From the NCBI RefSeq assembly GCF_019688735.1, contig NZ_JAIFYA010000003.1, positions 1 to 64,000 of the forward strand: DNA of 64,000 bases, in the 5' to 3' direction. The first letter of the stretch is position 1. The number at the start of each line of letters is the position of its first letter. The notes under the pieces were generated by a model that saw only the letters and a program-made list of their open reading frames with translations, was not told the DNA's origin and searched no databases. Below, one piece after another: positions 56,187 through 64,000 of this stretch. Made by a program: the position numbers and the translations under genes. The stretch is from Thermosulfurimonas sp. F29 (GTDB taxonomy: Bacteria; Desulfobacterota; Thermodesulfobacteria; Thermodesulfobacteriales; Thermodesulfobacteriaceae).

Positions 56187-57639
56187 GGGCCACCACTCCT
56201 GCCCTCCGGGTATCACCGGCCCCGGAAAGATCGCTTCCCGCCAGGTGTACTCCCCCGAAATAGAGGTTCTTTTCCGGCCAGAGATTTAACGGTTGAGCAA
56301 TTTCGGAAAGAAAATCAGAGAAACCGGGCTCAGCCTGAAAAGTGCCTTCCTCGAAATGGAGTCTCGGGGCTGAGACGGCCTCCTCGGGGGAAAGTCCAAA
56401 GAAGGACAGATTGATCACCACCTGGAGGAGGGCCGAACGGATCCTCTTGCTCCCGCCCGAGCCTAAAACGAAACGCTTTCCGGAAATTTCTAAAAGACTC
56501 GGAGCCATCATGGAGGGGACGCGTTTGCCGGCCGGATAAGAGAAAAAACCCCGGGGATGAAGATCTTCCTCCCCCAGAATATTGTTGAGAACCAGACCGG
56601 CCTCCGGAAAGATAACGCCCGCTCCTTCCCCGAAAGTCAGGGTTATACCACAGAGGTTCCCTTCCTCGTCGGCTACACTCAGATGGGTAGTCCCTTTAGA
56701 GCCCCCCTTAAGCCACCGGAAGACCCCTTCGGGATGCGCCAGGAGTTCGTTGCGTACGCCGGCCTGAAACTTGAGGGCCCCGGCCAGAGCCTGCAGGTGG
56801 GCTTTCCCGAGATATTCTCCTTTCCCGAAGTGTTCTCCGAAAAACTCAAGCGCCAGGGCCACCAGACTTCCTCCGAAAGAAGGCGGGGGATTGGTTAGAA
56901 AATGTCCCCGGGGAAAACGGTACTCCAGGGGTTTACGCCGATAAACATGGTAAAAGGAAAGATCCTCCTCGGTGAGGAGGCCCCCGCGGCCCTTGAGAAA
57001 ACTTACGAGTTTACGGGCCAGTTCTCCCCGATAGAGTTCCTGAGCACTACGAGGGAAATCTTTCAAAAAATTCGCCAGAGCGGGATTTTTGAGCCTGGTG
57101 CCCGGAGCCGGGGGTTTCCCCGAGGGATAGAAAAGTTTCTCCGCCAGCGGATCCCTCCGGAAAATGGGCTCAAGGATACCGAAACAGGCTGCCTGTAGGC
57201 TATCCACCTCAAAACCATCCCGAGCCAGGCGTACGGACGGCGAAACCACCTCGGCCCAGGGAAGGATTCCCAGGTCCTCCTTAAGGATCTTGAGTCCCAG
57301 AGGGGTACCCGGCACGGCTACCGAAGCCGCCCCTACGAAAAAATCCTGAGTGGAAGAGGTGAAACGAAGGGTCACTTTCTTGAAATCCGATTTCTCGGGG
57401 AAAGAGGCCAGGCCCAGGCCCGGAACATTCACGAAGAAATCGTAGATGAAGGCTTGCCGGGTTTGCCCTACATAGGCCACGGCGTAACCGCCTCCGGCGA
57501 GTCCCGTGAGCCCGGCCTCCGCTACCCCGGCGGCCAGGGCCGCGGCCACCGCGGCGTCAAAGGCGTTCCCTCCGGCCCGCAACACCTCCACCGCGGCCCG
57601 GGCCGTCTGCGCGTTTCCGCAGGCCACCACTCCCCTCAC
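56179..57639 (-). CDS. ggt: Gamma-glutamyltransferase family protein
   Basis: About 486 residues. N-terminal [28 protein letters not shown] (quoted in part), the large-subunit region, and the self-processing nucleophile Thr in [13 protein letters not shown]. Autocleavage before this Thr makes the two-chain enzyme. I placed the start at GTG 57639, which overlaps the gshA stop as GTGA and follows GGGGGAG; the larger open frame upstream is the shadow of gshA. No signal peptide is visible at this start, which is unusual for a periplasmic enzyme. Confidence 0.82.
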   Translation of the reverse strand: MRGVVACGNAQTARAAVEVLRAGGNAFDAAVAAALAAGVAEAGLTGLAGGGYAVAYVGQTRQAFIYDFFVNVPGLGLASFPEKSDFKKVTLRFTSSTQDFFVGAASVAVPGTPLGLKILKEDLGILPWAEVVSPSVRLARDGFEVDSLQAACFGILEPIFRRDPLAEKLFYPSGKPPAPGTRLKNPALANFLKDFPRSAQELYRGELARKLVSFLKGRGGLLTEEDLSFYHVYRRKPLEYRFPRGHFLTNPPPSFGGSLVALALEFFGEHFGKGEYLGKAHLQALAGALKFQAGVRNELLAHPEGVFRWLKGGSKGTTHLSVADEEGNLCGITLTFGEGAGVIFPEAGLVLNNILGEEDLHPRGFFSYPAGKRVPSMMAPSLLEISGKRFVLGSGGSKRIRSALLQVVINLSFFGLSPEEAVSAPRLHFEEGTFQAEPGFSDFLSEIAQPLNLWPEKNLYFGGVHLAGSDLSGAGDTRRAGVVAHV

Positions 57640-58742
57640 AGCCAGAACTCCCCCTGCGTAATCGCCACCACCTCCCGCAGGTCTCGCCCCTCCAGGTGAA
57701 GGTTGAGCTGACGGTGGGCACCGGTGCCTTCCTCCACCACCCTTTCCAGGGCCCGAACATAGTCTCTCTCCCCGGTCTCGGCGAATCCGCCGGCACACCG
57801 GAAGAGGAACTCCCGGAAGATCTCCCGAAAGGTATTTCTCCGGCCCGTGGCCGGATCCACGAAGTAGCCGTCCAGACCGTGCCGGGCGGCCTGCCACTTG
57901 TTGTAGCGCAAAACCTCCATGGGCACCGCGGGGGGATCGGACTTTTCGGCGAGCACCGCGGCGGCAAAGGCCCGGGCCAGGGCCGCCACCCCCAGGACCT
58001 CGGAAAAACGCCCCGGCAGATCGCACACCCGAAGCTCCACCGTCCCGAATTCGGGATGGGGACGCACATCCCACCAAAGATCCCGGGGCTGAAGGATGAT
58101 CCGGTGGGCCAGGAGAAGGTCCACCAGGTTCTCGAATTCCCGATAGTTCTCGAAATCCCGGGGATAGCCGGCCAGCGGCAGGGCCTCGAACAGCTTGCTC
58201 CGATAGGAATAAAAGCCGGTGTATTCCCCCTCGTAGAAGGGAGAAGAGGTGGTGAGGGCTAGGAAGAGCGGAGTGTAGAGACGGAACCAGCGGAAGACCC
58301 GCAGGGCCTCCTCCGCCGAGGGCATTCCCAGGTGGATGTGCAGCCCCTGCGAGATGAAACGCCGCCCCACGATCTGGAGTTCGTCCCGGAGGGCCTCGTA
58401 GCGGGGATCCTCCCACACCTTCTGTTCCGCGGCCCGGGAGAAGGGATGAAGGCTGGCCGCGTAGAGGAGGTAGCCCTTTTCCTCGGCCAGATTTCGCAAC
58501 CTGGTGAGGGCCCCGCGCAGCCATTCCTCCGCCCGGGAAACGGACGGACACACCGGGGTCACGATCTCGATCATGGAGCGAATGAACTCCGGCTTCACGA
58601 ATTCCGCAAGGTCCGCCTCCCTCCTGACCAGGTTTAAAAGGACGGGCCCTCCGGGGGCAAGCTCCAGGCTTTCCTTCCGCAGGATCTGAAACTCGATCTC
58701 TATTCCCAGGGTAAGGGGCTCACTCCTGGCAAAGGGGAGCAT
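57636..58742 (-). CDS. Carboxylate-amine ligase, YbdK/GCS2 type (glutamate-cysteine ligase-like)
   Basis: A 368-residue GCS2-family ligase. LTLGIEIEFQIL, QGLHIHLGMPSAEEAL and FGTVELRVCDLPG are typical. Members join glutamate to an amine with ATP, as in gamma-glutamylcysteine synthesis; weak activity has been reported for YbdK, so its substrate may differ. It sits between the M20 hydrolase and ggt, which suggests gamma-glutamyl or small thiol metabolism. Confidence 0.85.
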   Translation of the reverse strand: MLPFARSEPLTLGIEIEFQILRKESLELAPGGPVLLNLVRREADLAEFVKPEFIRSMIEIVTPVCPSVSRAEEWLRGALTRLRNLAEEKGYLLYAASLHPFSRAAEQKVWEDPRYEALRDELQIVGRRFISQGLHIHLGMPSAEEALRVFRWFRLYTPLFLALTTSSPFYEGEYTGFYSYRSKLFEALPLAGYPRDFENYREFENLVDLLLAHRIILQPRDLWWDVRPHPEFGTVELRVCDLPGRFSEVLGVAALARAFAAAVLAEKSDPPAVPMEVLRYNKWQAARHGLDGYFVDPATGRRNTFREIFREFLFRCAGGFAETGERDYVRALERVVEEGTGAHRQLNLHLEGRDLREVVAITQGEFWL

Positions 58743-59898
58743 GGGCCTCCTCCCTGAGGGCCAGATGGGCCACCTCGAAGTAAAAACGCGCCCCTATGGG
58801 GAGAACCCTTTCGTCGAAGTCGAAGCGGGGGCTGTGAGCCGGCACATCTTCCCATCCCTTCTTTCTGGCCCCGAAGCGCACGAAACATCCCGGCACATGT
58901 TTAAGATAAAAAGAAAAGTCCTCCCCTCCAAGGCTGGGATGGGGCATCCGGACGAGCCCCTTTTCCCCCACCACCCGCCGCGCGGCCTCCCGGGCCAGCT
59001 CGGTCTCACGGGGGGTGTTTATCACCGGTGGATACCCCTCAAAGATTTCCAGTTCTCCGGCGACCCTGTAGAGTTCCTCCACCCCCCGCACCAGCCGGGC
59101 GAGTCCCTGATGGATCCTTTCCCGGATCCGCGCTTCGGTGGAGCGGATGGTCCCCTCGAGCCGGGCCTCCTCCGCAATCACATTGAAGGCCGTGCCGGCC
59201 TCAAACCTCCCCACGGTAACCACCGCGGGATAGGCGGGATTGACCTCCCTGGCCACAAGGGCCTGAATGGCGGTTACCAGGAAAGACCCGGCCACCACGG
59301 CGTCCACGGCCTCGTGGGGCCAGGCCGCGTGTCCTCCCCGCCCCTTAAGCCGGATCACGAAGCGATCCGTGTAGGCACAAATGAGTCCCTCGTTTACGGC
59401 TATCTCCCCCACCTCAAAGTGCCGGTCTATGTGTCCTCCGAAGATGGCTACCACTCCCTCCAGCACTCCGGCCTCGATCAGGGCCCTGGCCCCGCCCCCG
59501 CTTTCCTCGGCGGGCTGAAAAAGGAGTCGCACCCCGCCCCGTGCAGGAGGGTCCCGGGCCAGCAGACGGGCCGCCCCCAGGAGCATGGCCACATGGCCGT
59601 CGTGCCCACAGGCGTGCATCACCCCCGGCACCCGGGAGGCGAAGGGAAGACCGGTCTCCTCCTGAAGGGGGAGGGCGTCCATGTCCGCACGGAGGGCCAC
59701 CCAGGGAGGCCCCTCCCCTATTTCACAGAGCACCCCCGTGCCCGCCACCCTGCGGGCCCGCAGACCCAGCTCGGCGAGCTTTTTCTCGATGAAGGCGGCG
59801 GTCTTCTCCTCCTGAAAGGCCGGTTCCGGAAACCGATGGATGTGCCTTCGGATGGCCACCAGCCACCGAAAAAACGCCTCCTCCGCACTCTCGCTCAT
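58720..59898 (-). CDS. M20-family amidohydrolase
   Basis: About 392 residues from the ATG at 59898. Motifs VALRADMDALPLQEETG, MHACGHDGHVAMLLGAA, LFQPAEESGGGARA and GGEDFSFYL give the metal ligands and catalytic Glu of M20D amidohydrolases (hippurate or N-acyl-amino-acid type). The preceding in-frame TTG-like extension overlaps the pilQ end and lies upstream of the probable promoter. It leads the gshA-ggt-trmFO string. Confidence 0.9.
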   Translation of the reverse strand: MSESAEEAFFRWLVAIRRHIHRFPEPAFQEEKTAAFIEKKLAELGLRARRVAGTGVLCEIGEGPPWVALRADMDALPLQEETGLPFASRVPGVMHACGHDGHVAMLLGAARLLARDPPARGGVRLLFQPAEESGGGARALIEAGVLEGVVAIFGGHIDRHFEVGEIAVNEGLICAYTDRFVIRLKGRGGHAAWPHEAVDAVVAGSFLVTAIQALVAREVNPAYPAVVTVGRFEAGTAFNVIAEEARLEGTIRSTEARIRERIHQGLARLVRGVEELYRVAGELEIFEGYPPVINTPRETELAREAARRVVGEKGLVRMPHPSLGGEDFSFYLKHVPGCFVRFGARKKGWEDVPAHSPRFDFDERVLPIGARFYFEVAHLALREEAHAPLCQE

Positions 59899-59902
59899 GG
59901 GC

Positions 59903-61687
59903 TCAGTATAGTCCGGATATGTCGGAGGAGACAATCCGTGGGGTGATGAACACGATCAACTCGTTTTTGGAAAAGGAACGCTGACGATTCTTGAAAAGCT
60001 CCCCGGCTCCCGGAATTCTGGAGAGGCCGGGAACTTTGTTGCTGGCATTGGAGAGGTTCCGCTCTATTATCCCTCCGATCACCACGGTATCTCCGTTCTG
60101 AACGATCACCCTGGTCTTGGCGTAACGGGTCACGATGGAGGGGACCCCGTTCACCTGCCGGCTAAAATCCGGGGCATTCTTCTCAATCTCCAGTTCCAGG
60201 GTAATTCGATTATCCGGGGTTACATGGGGAACCACCTTCAACCGCAGGGTGGCATCCATGAATTCGGTGGTGGCTACCCCCTGTTCATTCAATTTAAGAT
60301 AGGGGATGCGGAATCCCTGTTTGATCTCGGCCTCCTGATTATCCTCGGTGATAACCCGGGGAGCGGAAATGACCCTGGCCACTCCCTCACTCTCCAGAGC
60401 CGAGAGCTGCACATCCAAAAAAAGGGCCGACTCGTGACTCACATGACCGAAGGTAAAGCCCAGCCGGGAGGTCCCGGCCACGCCCAGATCCACTATGGCT
60501 CCGGGATCAATCCCGATGTTCACGGTTCCGGGCTGGACACCGGTGGCCTGGGAAGCGCTCAAATCGTTGTCCAGACTCAGTCCGGTCTGGGGCGAAATAC
60601 CGGTGAAGGTATGCTGGCTCAGGCGCCAGCCCGCCCCGGACCAGCGAATCCCCAGCCTGTGCTCGTAATTATCCTGAACCTCCACGATCCGGGCCTCGAT
60701 GAGGACCTGCTTGGTGGGCTGATCGATGCGATTGATGAGCTCCCGGGCCTCCCGGATGACCTTGGGCACATCCTTCACGATAACTTGATTGGTCCTTTCC
60801 TCGTAGGTCACATCCCCGCGATCCGAAAGGATCTTTTTGATCTGTTCGGCCACATCCTTGGCTCGAGCGTAGTTCACCTGAAAGTAAACCATCTTCAAGG
60901 GGGCTACATCCTCCTCCCGGGCCTGTTCCTCCTTTATCTCCCTGATCCTTCGGGCCTCGTCCCGCAGCTCTTTCAGGGGGGCCACCCGCACGATGTTACC
61001 CACCCTGACCATTCCCAGCCCCTTACTGGCCAGAACGGTATCCAGCACCTGATCCCAGGGCACATTCTCCAGGCGCAGGGTCACCGTGCCCTTTACGCTA
61101 TCACTGACCACCACATTGAACCCCCCGACCTTGGCCAACAACCTCAGTACCGCATGAATATCCGCATTTTGAAAATCCACCGATATGGGGGTTCCGGTAT
61201 ACTTGCTTCGGGTAAGCGGTACCTCTATGGCACTCTCTTCTATTCTGGGCAGAGAAATTCGTTCATACCATTCCTTGGACTTACTCTGTTGTGCGACGGG
61301 AGAGGAAGGGGTTTCAAGCTCCCTAAGGGTAAGAATAAGCCCCCTTTTTTCGGGCCTAACCCTGTAGGCCACCGGTTTTTCGGTAAAAAGTTCCACTCTT
61401 ATCCCCCGGTCCTCCGCCGCGATATCAATGCTCTTTATCAGGCTTTTACGGATATTTCCGATCCATTTGGTATCGGCGATACGGGTGTCCTCGAGCTTGA
61501 GCACCACCCCTTTCTTACCCTCTCGCGCAGAAACTGTATATACGGGTAGTCGATCAAAGGAAAAAATGATACTCACGCCCTTGGGAAAGGGAGAAACTTC
61601 CACATTTTGTAAAAGATGATAGGCGGCCTGAGCCACCCCTCCCCCCAGGAAGATAAAGGCAACCACAATCAGTTTAAGGAACCTCAT
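59903..61687 (-). CDS. pilQ: Type IV pilus secretin PilQ
   Basis: A 594-residue outer-membrane secretin. Signal peptide about 1-21, AMIN-type beta domain (about 25-125), STN/N domains (ISVDFQNADIHAVLRLLAKVGG) and the secretin core with VLIEARIVEVQDNYEHRLG, VISAPRVITEDNQEAEI and VVIGGIIERN...KVPGLSRIPGAGELF. It forms the pore for type IV pili. It overlaps pilP by 14 bases and ends the pilMNOPQ cluster. Confidence 0.95.
   Translation of the reverse strand: MRFLKLIVVAFIFLGGGVAQAAYHLLQNVEVSPFPKGVSIIFSFDRLPVYTVSAREGKKGVVLKLEDTRIADTKWIGNIRKSLIKSIDIAAEDRGIRVELFTEKPVAYRVRPEKRGLILTLRELETPSSPVAQQSKSKEWYERISLPRIEESAIEVPLTRSKYTGTPISVDFQNADIHAVLRLLAKVGGFNVVVSDSVKGTVTLRLENVPWDQVLDTVLASKGLGMVRVGNIVRVAPLKELRDEARRIREIKEEQAREEDVAPLKMVYFQVNYARAKDVAEQIKKILSDRGDVTYEERTNQVIVKDVPKVIREARELINRIDQPTKQVLIEARIVEVQDNYEHRLGIRWSGAGWRLSQHTFTGISPQTGLSLDNDLSASQATGVQPGTVNIGIDPGAIVDLGVAGTSRLGFTFGHVSHESALFLDVQLSALESEGVARVISAPRVITEDNQEAEIKQGFRIPYLKLNEQGVATTEFMDATLRLKVVPHVTPDNRITLELEIEKNAPDFSRQVNGVPSIVTRYAKTRVIVQNGDTVVIGGIIERNLSNASNKVPGLSRIPGAGELFKNRQRSFSKNELIVFITPRIVSSDISGLY
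59905..59934 (-). promoter_or_regulatory. Promoter inside the 3' end of pilQ with predicted start at the M20 ATG
   Basis: TTGTCT and TATACT are spaced by 18 bases on the minus strand, mostly within the pilQ coding end. The TATACT box ends six bases before ATG 59898, so the predicted start of transcription equals the first base of the codon. Confidence 0.5.
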
Positions 61688-62195
61688 GGGCTTCCTCCGT
61701 AGGTCTTAGGGATATTTTTATCTCTCTGACTTTCTCGCGTCCCAGAAAATCCACCACTCTTTCCCTGACCATAATAAAATCCTTCCCGATTCTGGTAATA
61801 TAGCCCTGATTGGGGCCTATGCGCGTTCCCACCGACACGAAATATCCCTTTCCGGAAGGATCCTCTATCAGCGCCCACCTTCGGCCATTCTTTTTTACTA
61901 TTCCGGTGAGCCGGAGTTCCTGAAGGGTCCACCTTTCCAGGGGGGATAAGGCTACGCGCTTTTTCCTGCCCCGGCTTCTCTCCCTGAAAAAGGGTTCAAA
62001 GGGGTTCGAAAAACCGCGAAGACGGGTATGGTAAGTCTCCGCCGCCAGAATCTTTTCCCATCGTGCAAGTTCCTGATCCTTGAGAATGATACCTTTTTTG
62101 GAAGTCGTTCTCTTCACGGATAAAGGTCTCTTTTCTTCTCTTTTACAATTTCCAAGAAACAGACACATCACCAAAATCAGAATAACAAATCTCAT
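61674..62195 (-). CDS. pilP: Type IV pilus assembly lipoprotein PilP
   Basis: A 173-residue lipoprotein. The signal ends at the lipobox LGNC (Cys17). The C-terminal beta domain (about 85-170) has LRLTGIVKKNGRRWALIEDPSGKGYFVSVG, quoted in part, typical of PilP. It links PilNO in the inner membrane to PilQ. The gene lies where G+C falls from PilQ-like to the A+T-rich pilMNO. Confidence 0.88.
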   Translation of the reverse strand: MRFVILILVMCLFLGNCKREEKRPLSVKRTTSKKGIILKDQELARWEKILAAETYHTRLRGFSNPFEPFFRERSRGRKKRVALSPLERWTLQELRLTGIVKKNGRRWALIEDPSGKGYFVSVGTRIGPNQGYITRIGKDFIMVRERVVDFLGREKVREIKISLRPTEEAHEVP

Positions 62196-62809
62196 CTCTT
62201 TTTCCTTTTATTTATCACCTTTCCTGTATATCTATAAGTATGAAACACACATCTTGCGGAAAGATAAAATTTTTCTGCCTCACCTTCTCGCATCTGTAGA
62301 TCCATAGAGTTCAAAGTAATAATACGGGGCAGGTGTTCAACCTTTTCCCAGAAAAGAACCAATTCTTCAAAAGTTCCTTTTAATTCAATACCGAAAGGAA
62401 TAGTATTATAGTAATCATGAGCAATTTCCGGCTGAGGAGTAAAGGAGACAACCTCCAGACCAGAATGTTTAGCCTGCTCGGATACTCGACTCAACAGTTC
62501 CGGAATCTCCTTTTCATTGGGAAGCGTATAAACCAATTTCTTAAAAAAGATCTTTCTTCTTGCCAGTTTAGCCTCAAGTAATGGTTTCTGTTTCGATATT
62601 TTTTGATATTTAGCAATTTCCTTTCGCAGTTTATCATTTTCTTTCGTCAAATTTTCAATCTTTTTTACCGAAGGAATTACAAACCAATAAACATAAACAA
62701 ACACAGGAAGAATTATACTAATAATAGCCAGAATGAATCTCTGTCGGAAATTTAGAGGCTCTATTTGTTTAACAAACCAGGATTTTAATTTATAAAAATA
62801 ATCACGCAT
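62192..62809 (-). CDS. pilO: Type IV pilus assembly protein PilO
   Basis: A 205-residue protein: a short cytosolic start, one membrane helix (about 24-46, FILAIISIILPVFVYVYWFVI), a coiled coil (VKKIENLTKENDKLRKEIAK), and a ferredoxin-like periplasmic domain (TLPNEKEIPELLSRVSEQAKHSG, quoted in part). It pairs with PilN. It is markedly A+T-rich and overlaps pilP by four bases. Confidence 0.88.
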   Translation of the reverse strand: MRDYFYKLKSWFVKQIEPLNFRQRFILAIISIILPVFVYVYWFVIPSVKKIENLTKENDKLRKEIAKYQKISKQKPLLEAKLARRKIFFKKLVYTLPNEKEIPELLSRVSEQAKHSGLEVVSFTPQPEIAHDYYNTIPFGIELKGTFEELVLFWEKVEHLPRIITLNSMDLQMREGEAEKFYLSARCVFHTYRYTGKVINKRKKR

Positions 62810-62817
62810 ATTGCACC

Positions 62818-63354
62818 TTAAAATTCAAGATTAATTTTAAACTCGATCAAATTGTAACCTTTTATCTCTTTTTGTTTGGTATATAATAAGTCAGTGCGCT
62901 TGAAAAGTTTCTTACTCTCTAATGCCTTAAGATAAACAGCAACATTTTCATAATCAAGCGCAAATCCAGAAACAATAGCTCTATTATTATGAAGAGAAAA
63001 ATTCACCAAATACATTTTACCTATAGGCACAGAAAGCATAATTTCATCAAAAATCTTTAAAAGTTGACCGCGCTTCCTTTTTAAATCAATGATAGTTTGA
63101 ATACGATTTTTAAGTTCATCGTCTTCCTTTTTAAGTTTTTCGATCTTTTTTATTAAAATTATGTATCGAGCTCTTTCACGCTGAAGCAACTCTTTTTCTC
63201 GATTTTTATCGTTAATTTCCCTTTGAATCGCTAAAAAAGAAAATATAACCAAAAATAAACATAAACATGCAGATAAAAAATAAATCTTAAGCCAATCTAT
63301 TCGAAGAACAAATTTTCTCTTCTCTCGCTCTTTTACAAAATTAATTTTAATCAT
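62818..63354 (-). CDS. pilN: Type IV pilus assembly protein PilN
   Basis: A 178-residue protein. The N-terminal IKINFVKEREKRKF is the PilM-binding type tail (INL motif of PilN), followed by one membrane helix (about 24-46), a coiled coil and a small periplasmic fold. It overlaps pilM by four bases and precedes pilO by eight. A+T-rich like pilM and pilO. Confidence 0.86.
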   Translation of the reverse strand: MIKINFVKEREKRKFVLRIDWLKIYFLSACLCLFLVIFSFLAIQREINDKNREKELLQRERARYIILIKKIEKLKKEDDELKNRIQTIIDLKRKRGQLLKIFDEIMLSVPIGKMYLVNFSLHNNRAIVSGFALDYENVAVYLKALESKKLFKRTDLLYTKQKEIKGYNLIEFKINLEF

Positions 63355-64000
63355 GCTATAAACTCTCGGATGGCCTGAGCGACAGCAAAGGCGCCAATTC
63401 TATTAATATAAGAAATATAATTTTCATCAAAATTACCAGAAAAAGAAAGTTTAGAATTCAATGTTATACCCTTTACTTCTATTTTAAATTGATCTCTTAT
63501 AAAATCAGAAAATCCCGGTATATTACTGCCACCTCCGATAATGAATATCTCTTTAGGAACCATGTAATATTTACCTTTAAAAATATTAAAACTATTTTCA
63601 ATTTCCTCCACAAGATTACGCAAGAATTCCGTATATATTTCTTTTATCGCATAACCTCTTTCATCGTCGGGAAAGGAAAACTGAAGCTTTTCCGCCTCAT
63701 CAAGAGGAACATCCAATTCTTGAGAAATATTTTTTAAAATATAAGACAAACCATAGGCAATCTCTCTGGAAAATAGTGGTCCAAGCTTATCAATAAATAC
63801 CGTCAAAGTTTTAGAAAATCCTATATCGATGACTAATCTAATATTAGGCCCATATAAAAATTCAAGTAAATTAGAAATCGCAAAAACATCTACATCTATA
63901 GCGTTAACCGTGAGGTTTAGTTCAGAAAAAATTTCTAACAAGGTATCAACATTCTCCTTCTTAGCTGTAGCAAAAATTATCTCATATTTGTCTTTTTCTT
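63351..64000 (-). CDS. pilM: Type IV pilus assembly ATPase-like PilM (partial, 5' end beyond the window)
   Basis: The reading frame is open to the last base of the window, so the beginning is missing. The visible part has KDKYEIIFATAKKENVDTLL, NAIDVDVFAISNLLEF, RLVIDIGFSKTLTVFI and IFIIGGGSNIPGFSDFI: the actin-like PilM fold with phosphate-binding loops. PilM binds the PilN tail at the cytoplasmic face of the pilus machine. G+C is very low here. Confidence 0.88.
   Translation of the reverse strand, partial: EKDKYEIIFATAKKENVDTLLEIFSELNLTVNAIDVDVFAISNLLEFLYGPNIRLVIDIGFSKTLTVFIDKLGPLFSREIAYGLSYILKNISQELDVPLDEAEKLQFSFPDDERGYAIKEIYTEFLRNLVEEIENSFNIFKGKYYMVPKEIFIIGGGSNIPGFSDFIRDQFKIEVKGITLNSKLSFSGNFDENYISYINRIGAFAVAQAIREFIA

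Noticed and set aside
57640-58551. N-terminal extension of the ggt frame to 790 residues
   Set aside because: The extension is low-complexity Gly/Pro/Arg shadow of the ligase gene on the same strand in another frame; ggt starts at GTG 57639.

Overview
This 64 kb window comes from a flagellated, sulfur-metabolising anaerobic bacterium, most likely a member of the Thermodesulfobacteria or a close relative (Thermosulfurimonas or Thermodesulfatator type). This is an inference. It rests on a complete dsrMKJOP membrane complex preceded by an RsbRD-like gene, a DsrN-type amidase with its ferredoxin, a DUF763 protein of the kind common in thermophiles, a selenoprotein SelD, folate-dependent TrmFO, and a dense, mostly high-G+C genome with very short intergenic gaps. 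No gene-free stretch reaches 300 bases. I saw no rRNA, tRNA, CRISPR array, transposase or phage gene.

Layout: (1) 66-2679: ychF, a repeat-containing coiled-coil protein with a nuclease-like C-terminus, and a divergent HNH nuclease. (2) 2664-21304, minus strand: one very long motility block of fliL-fliM-fliN-fliO-fliP-fliQ-fliR-flhB-flhA-flhF-flhG-fliA-cheY, a second FliL-like gene, two small unknowns, a FliK-like gene, cheY-cheB-cheR-cheA, a DnaJ-like gene and cheW. A sigma54-type promoter lies just upstream of fliL. (3) 21362-23477: DNA alkyl-repair protein, macrodomain protein, and a protein with a C-terminal J domain. (4) 23532-30938, minus strand: RsbRD-like, dsrM, dsrK, dsrJ, dsrO, dsrP, a terminator, then dsrN-ferredoxin with its own promoter and terminator. 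(5) 31065-34483, minus strand: dnaJ-nrdR-pyrF-DUF763. (6) 34555-43845, plus strand: xseA, M23 peptidase, an A+T-rich TumE-type toxin-antitoxin islet, xseB, ispA, dxs, EF-G-like GTPase, mogA and selD (UGA/Sec). (7) 43847-50243: TlpA-like thioredoxin and creatininase (minus), miaB, bfn, two tiny membrane proteins, PHP phosphoesterase and HsdR-N-like protein (plus), TIM-barrel epimerase and DegT aminotransferase (minus). (8) 50321-54858, plus strand: MidA-type methyltransferase, an unknown 435-residue protein, tgt, a repeat coiled-coil membrane protein, yajC. (9) 54855-59898, minus strand: M20 amidohydrolase, gshA-like, ggt and trmFO. (10) 59903-64000, minus strand: pilM (cut by the window end), pilN, pilO, pilP, pilQ, with an abrupt drop in G+C across pilMNO.

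Functional picture: the cell respires or disproportionates sulfur compounds through DsrMKJOP, swims with a chemotaxis-controlled flagellum and makes type IV pili. The most noteworthy signals are the TumE islet wedged between the M23 gene and xseB, the Sec-containing SelD, a DnaJ-like chaperone inside the che operon, unknown small genes inside the flagellar operon, a pair of tiny membrane proteins, an Asp-substituted ferredoxin next to dsrN, a non-canonical FlhB cleavage motif (NPEH), and several promoters whose predicted transcription start falls at or within a few bases of the start codon.
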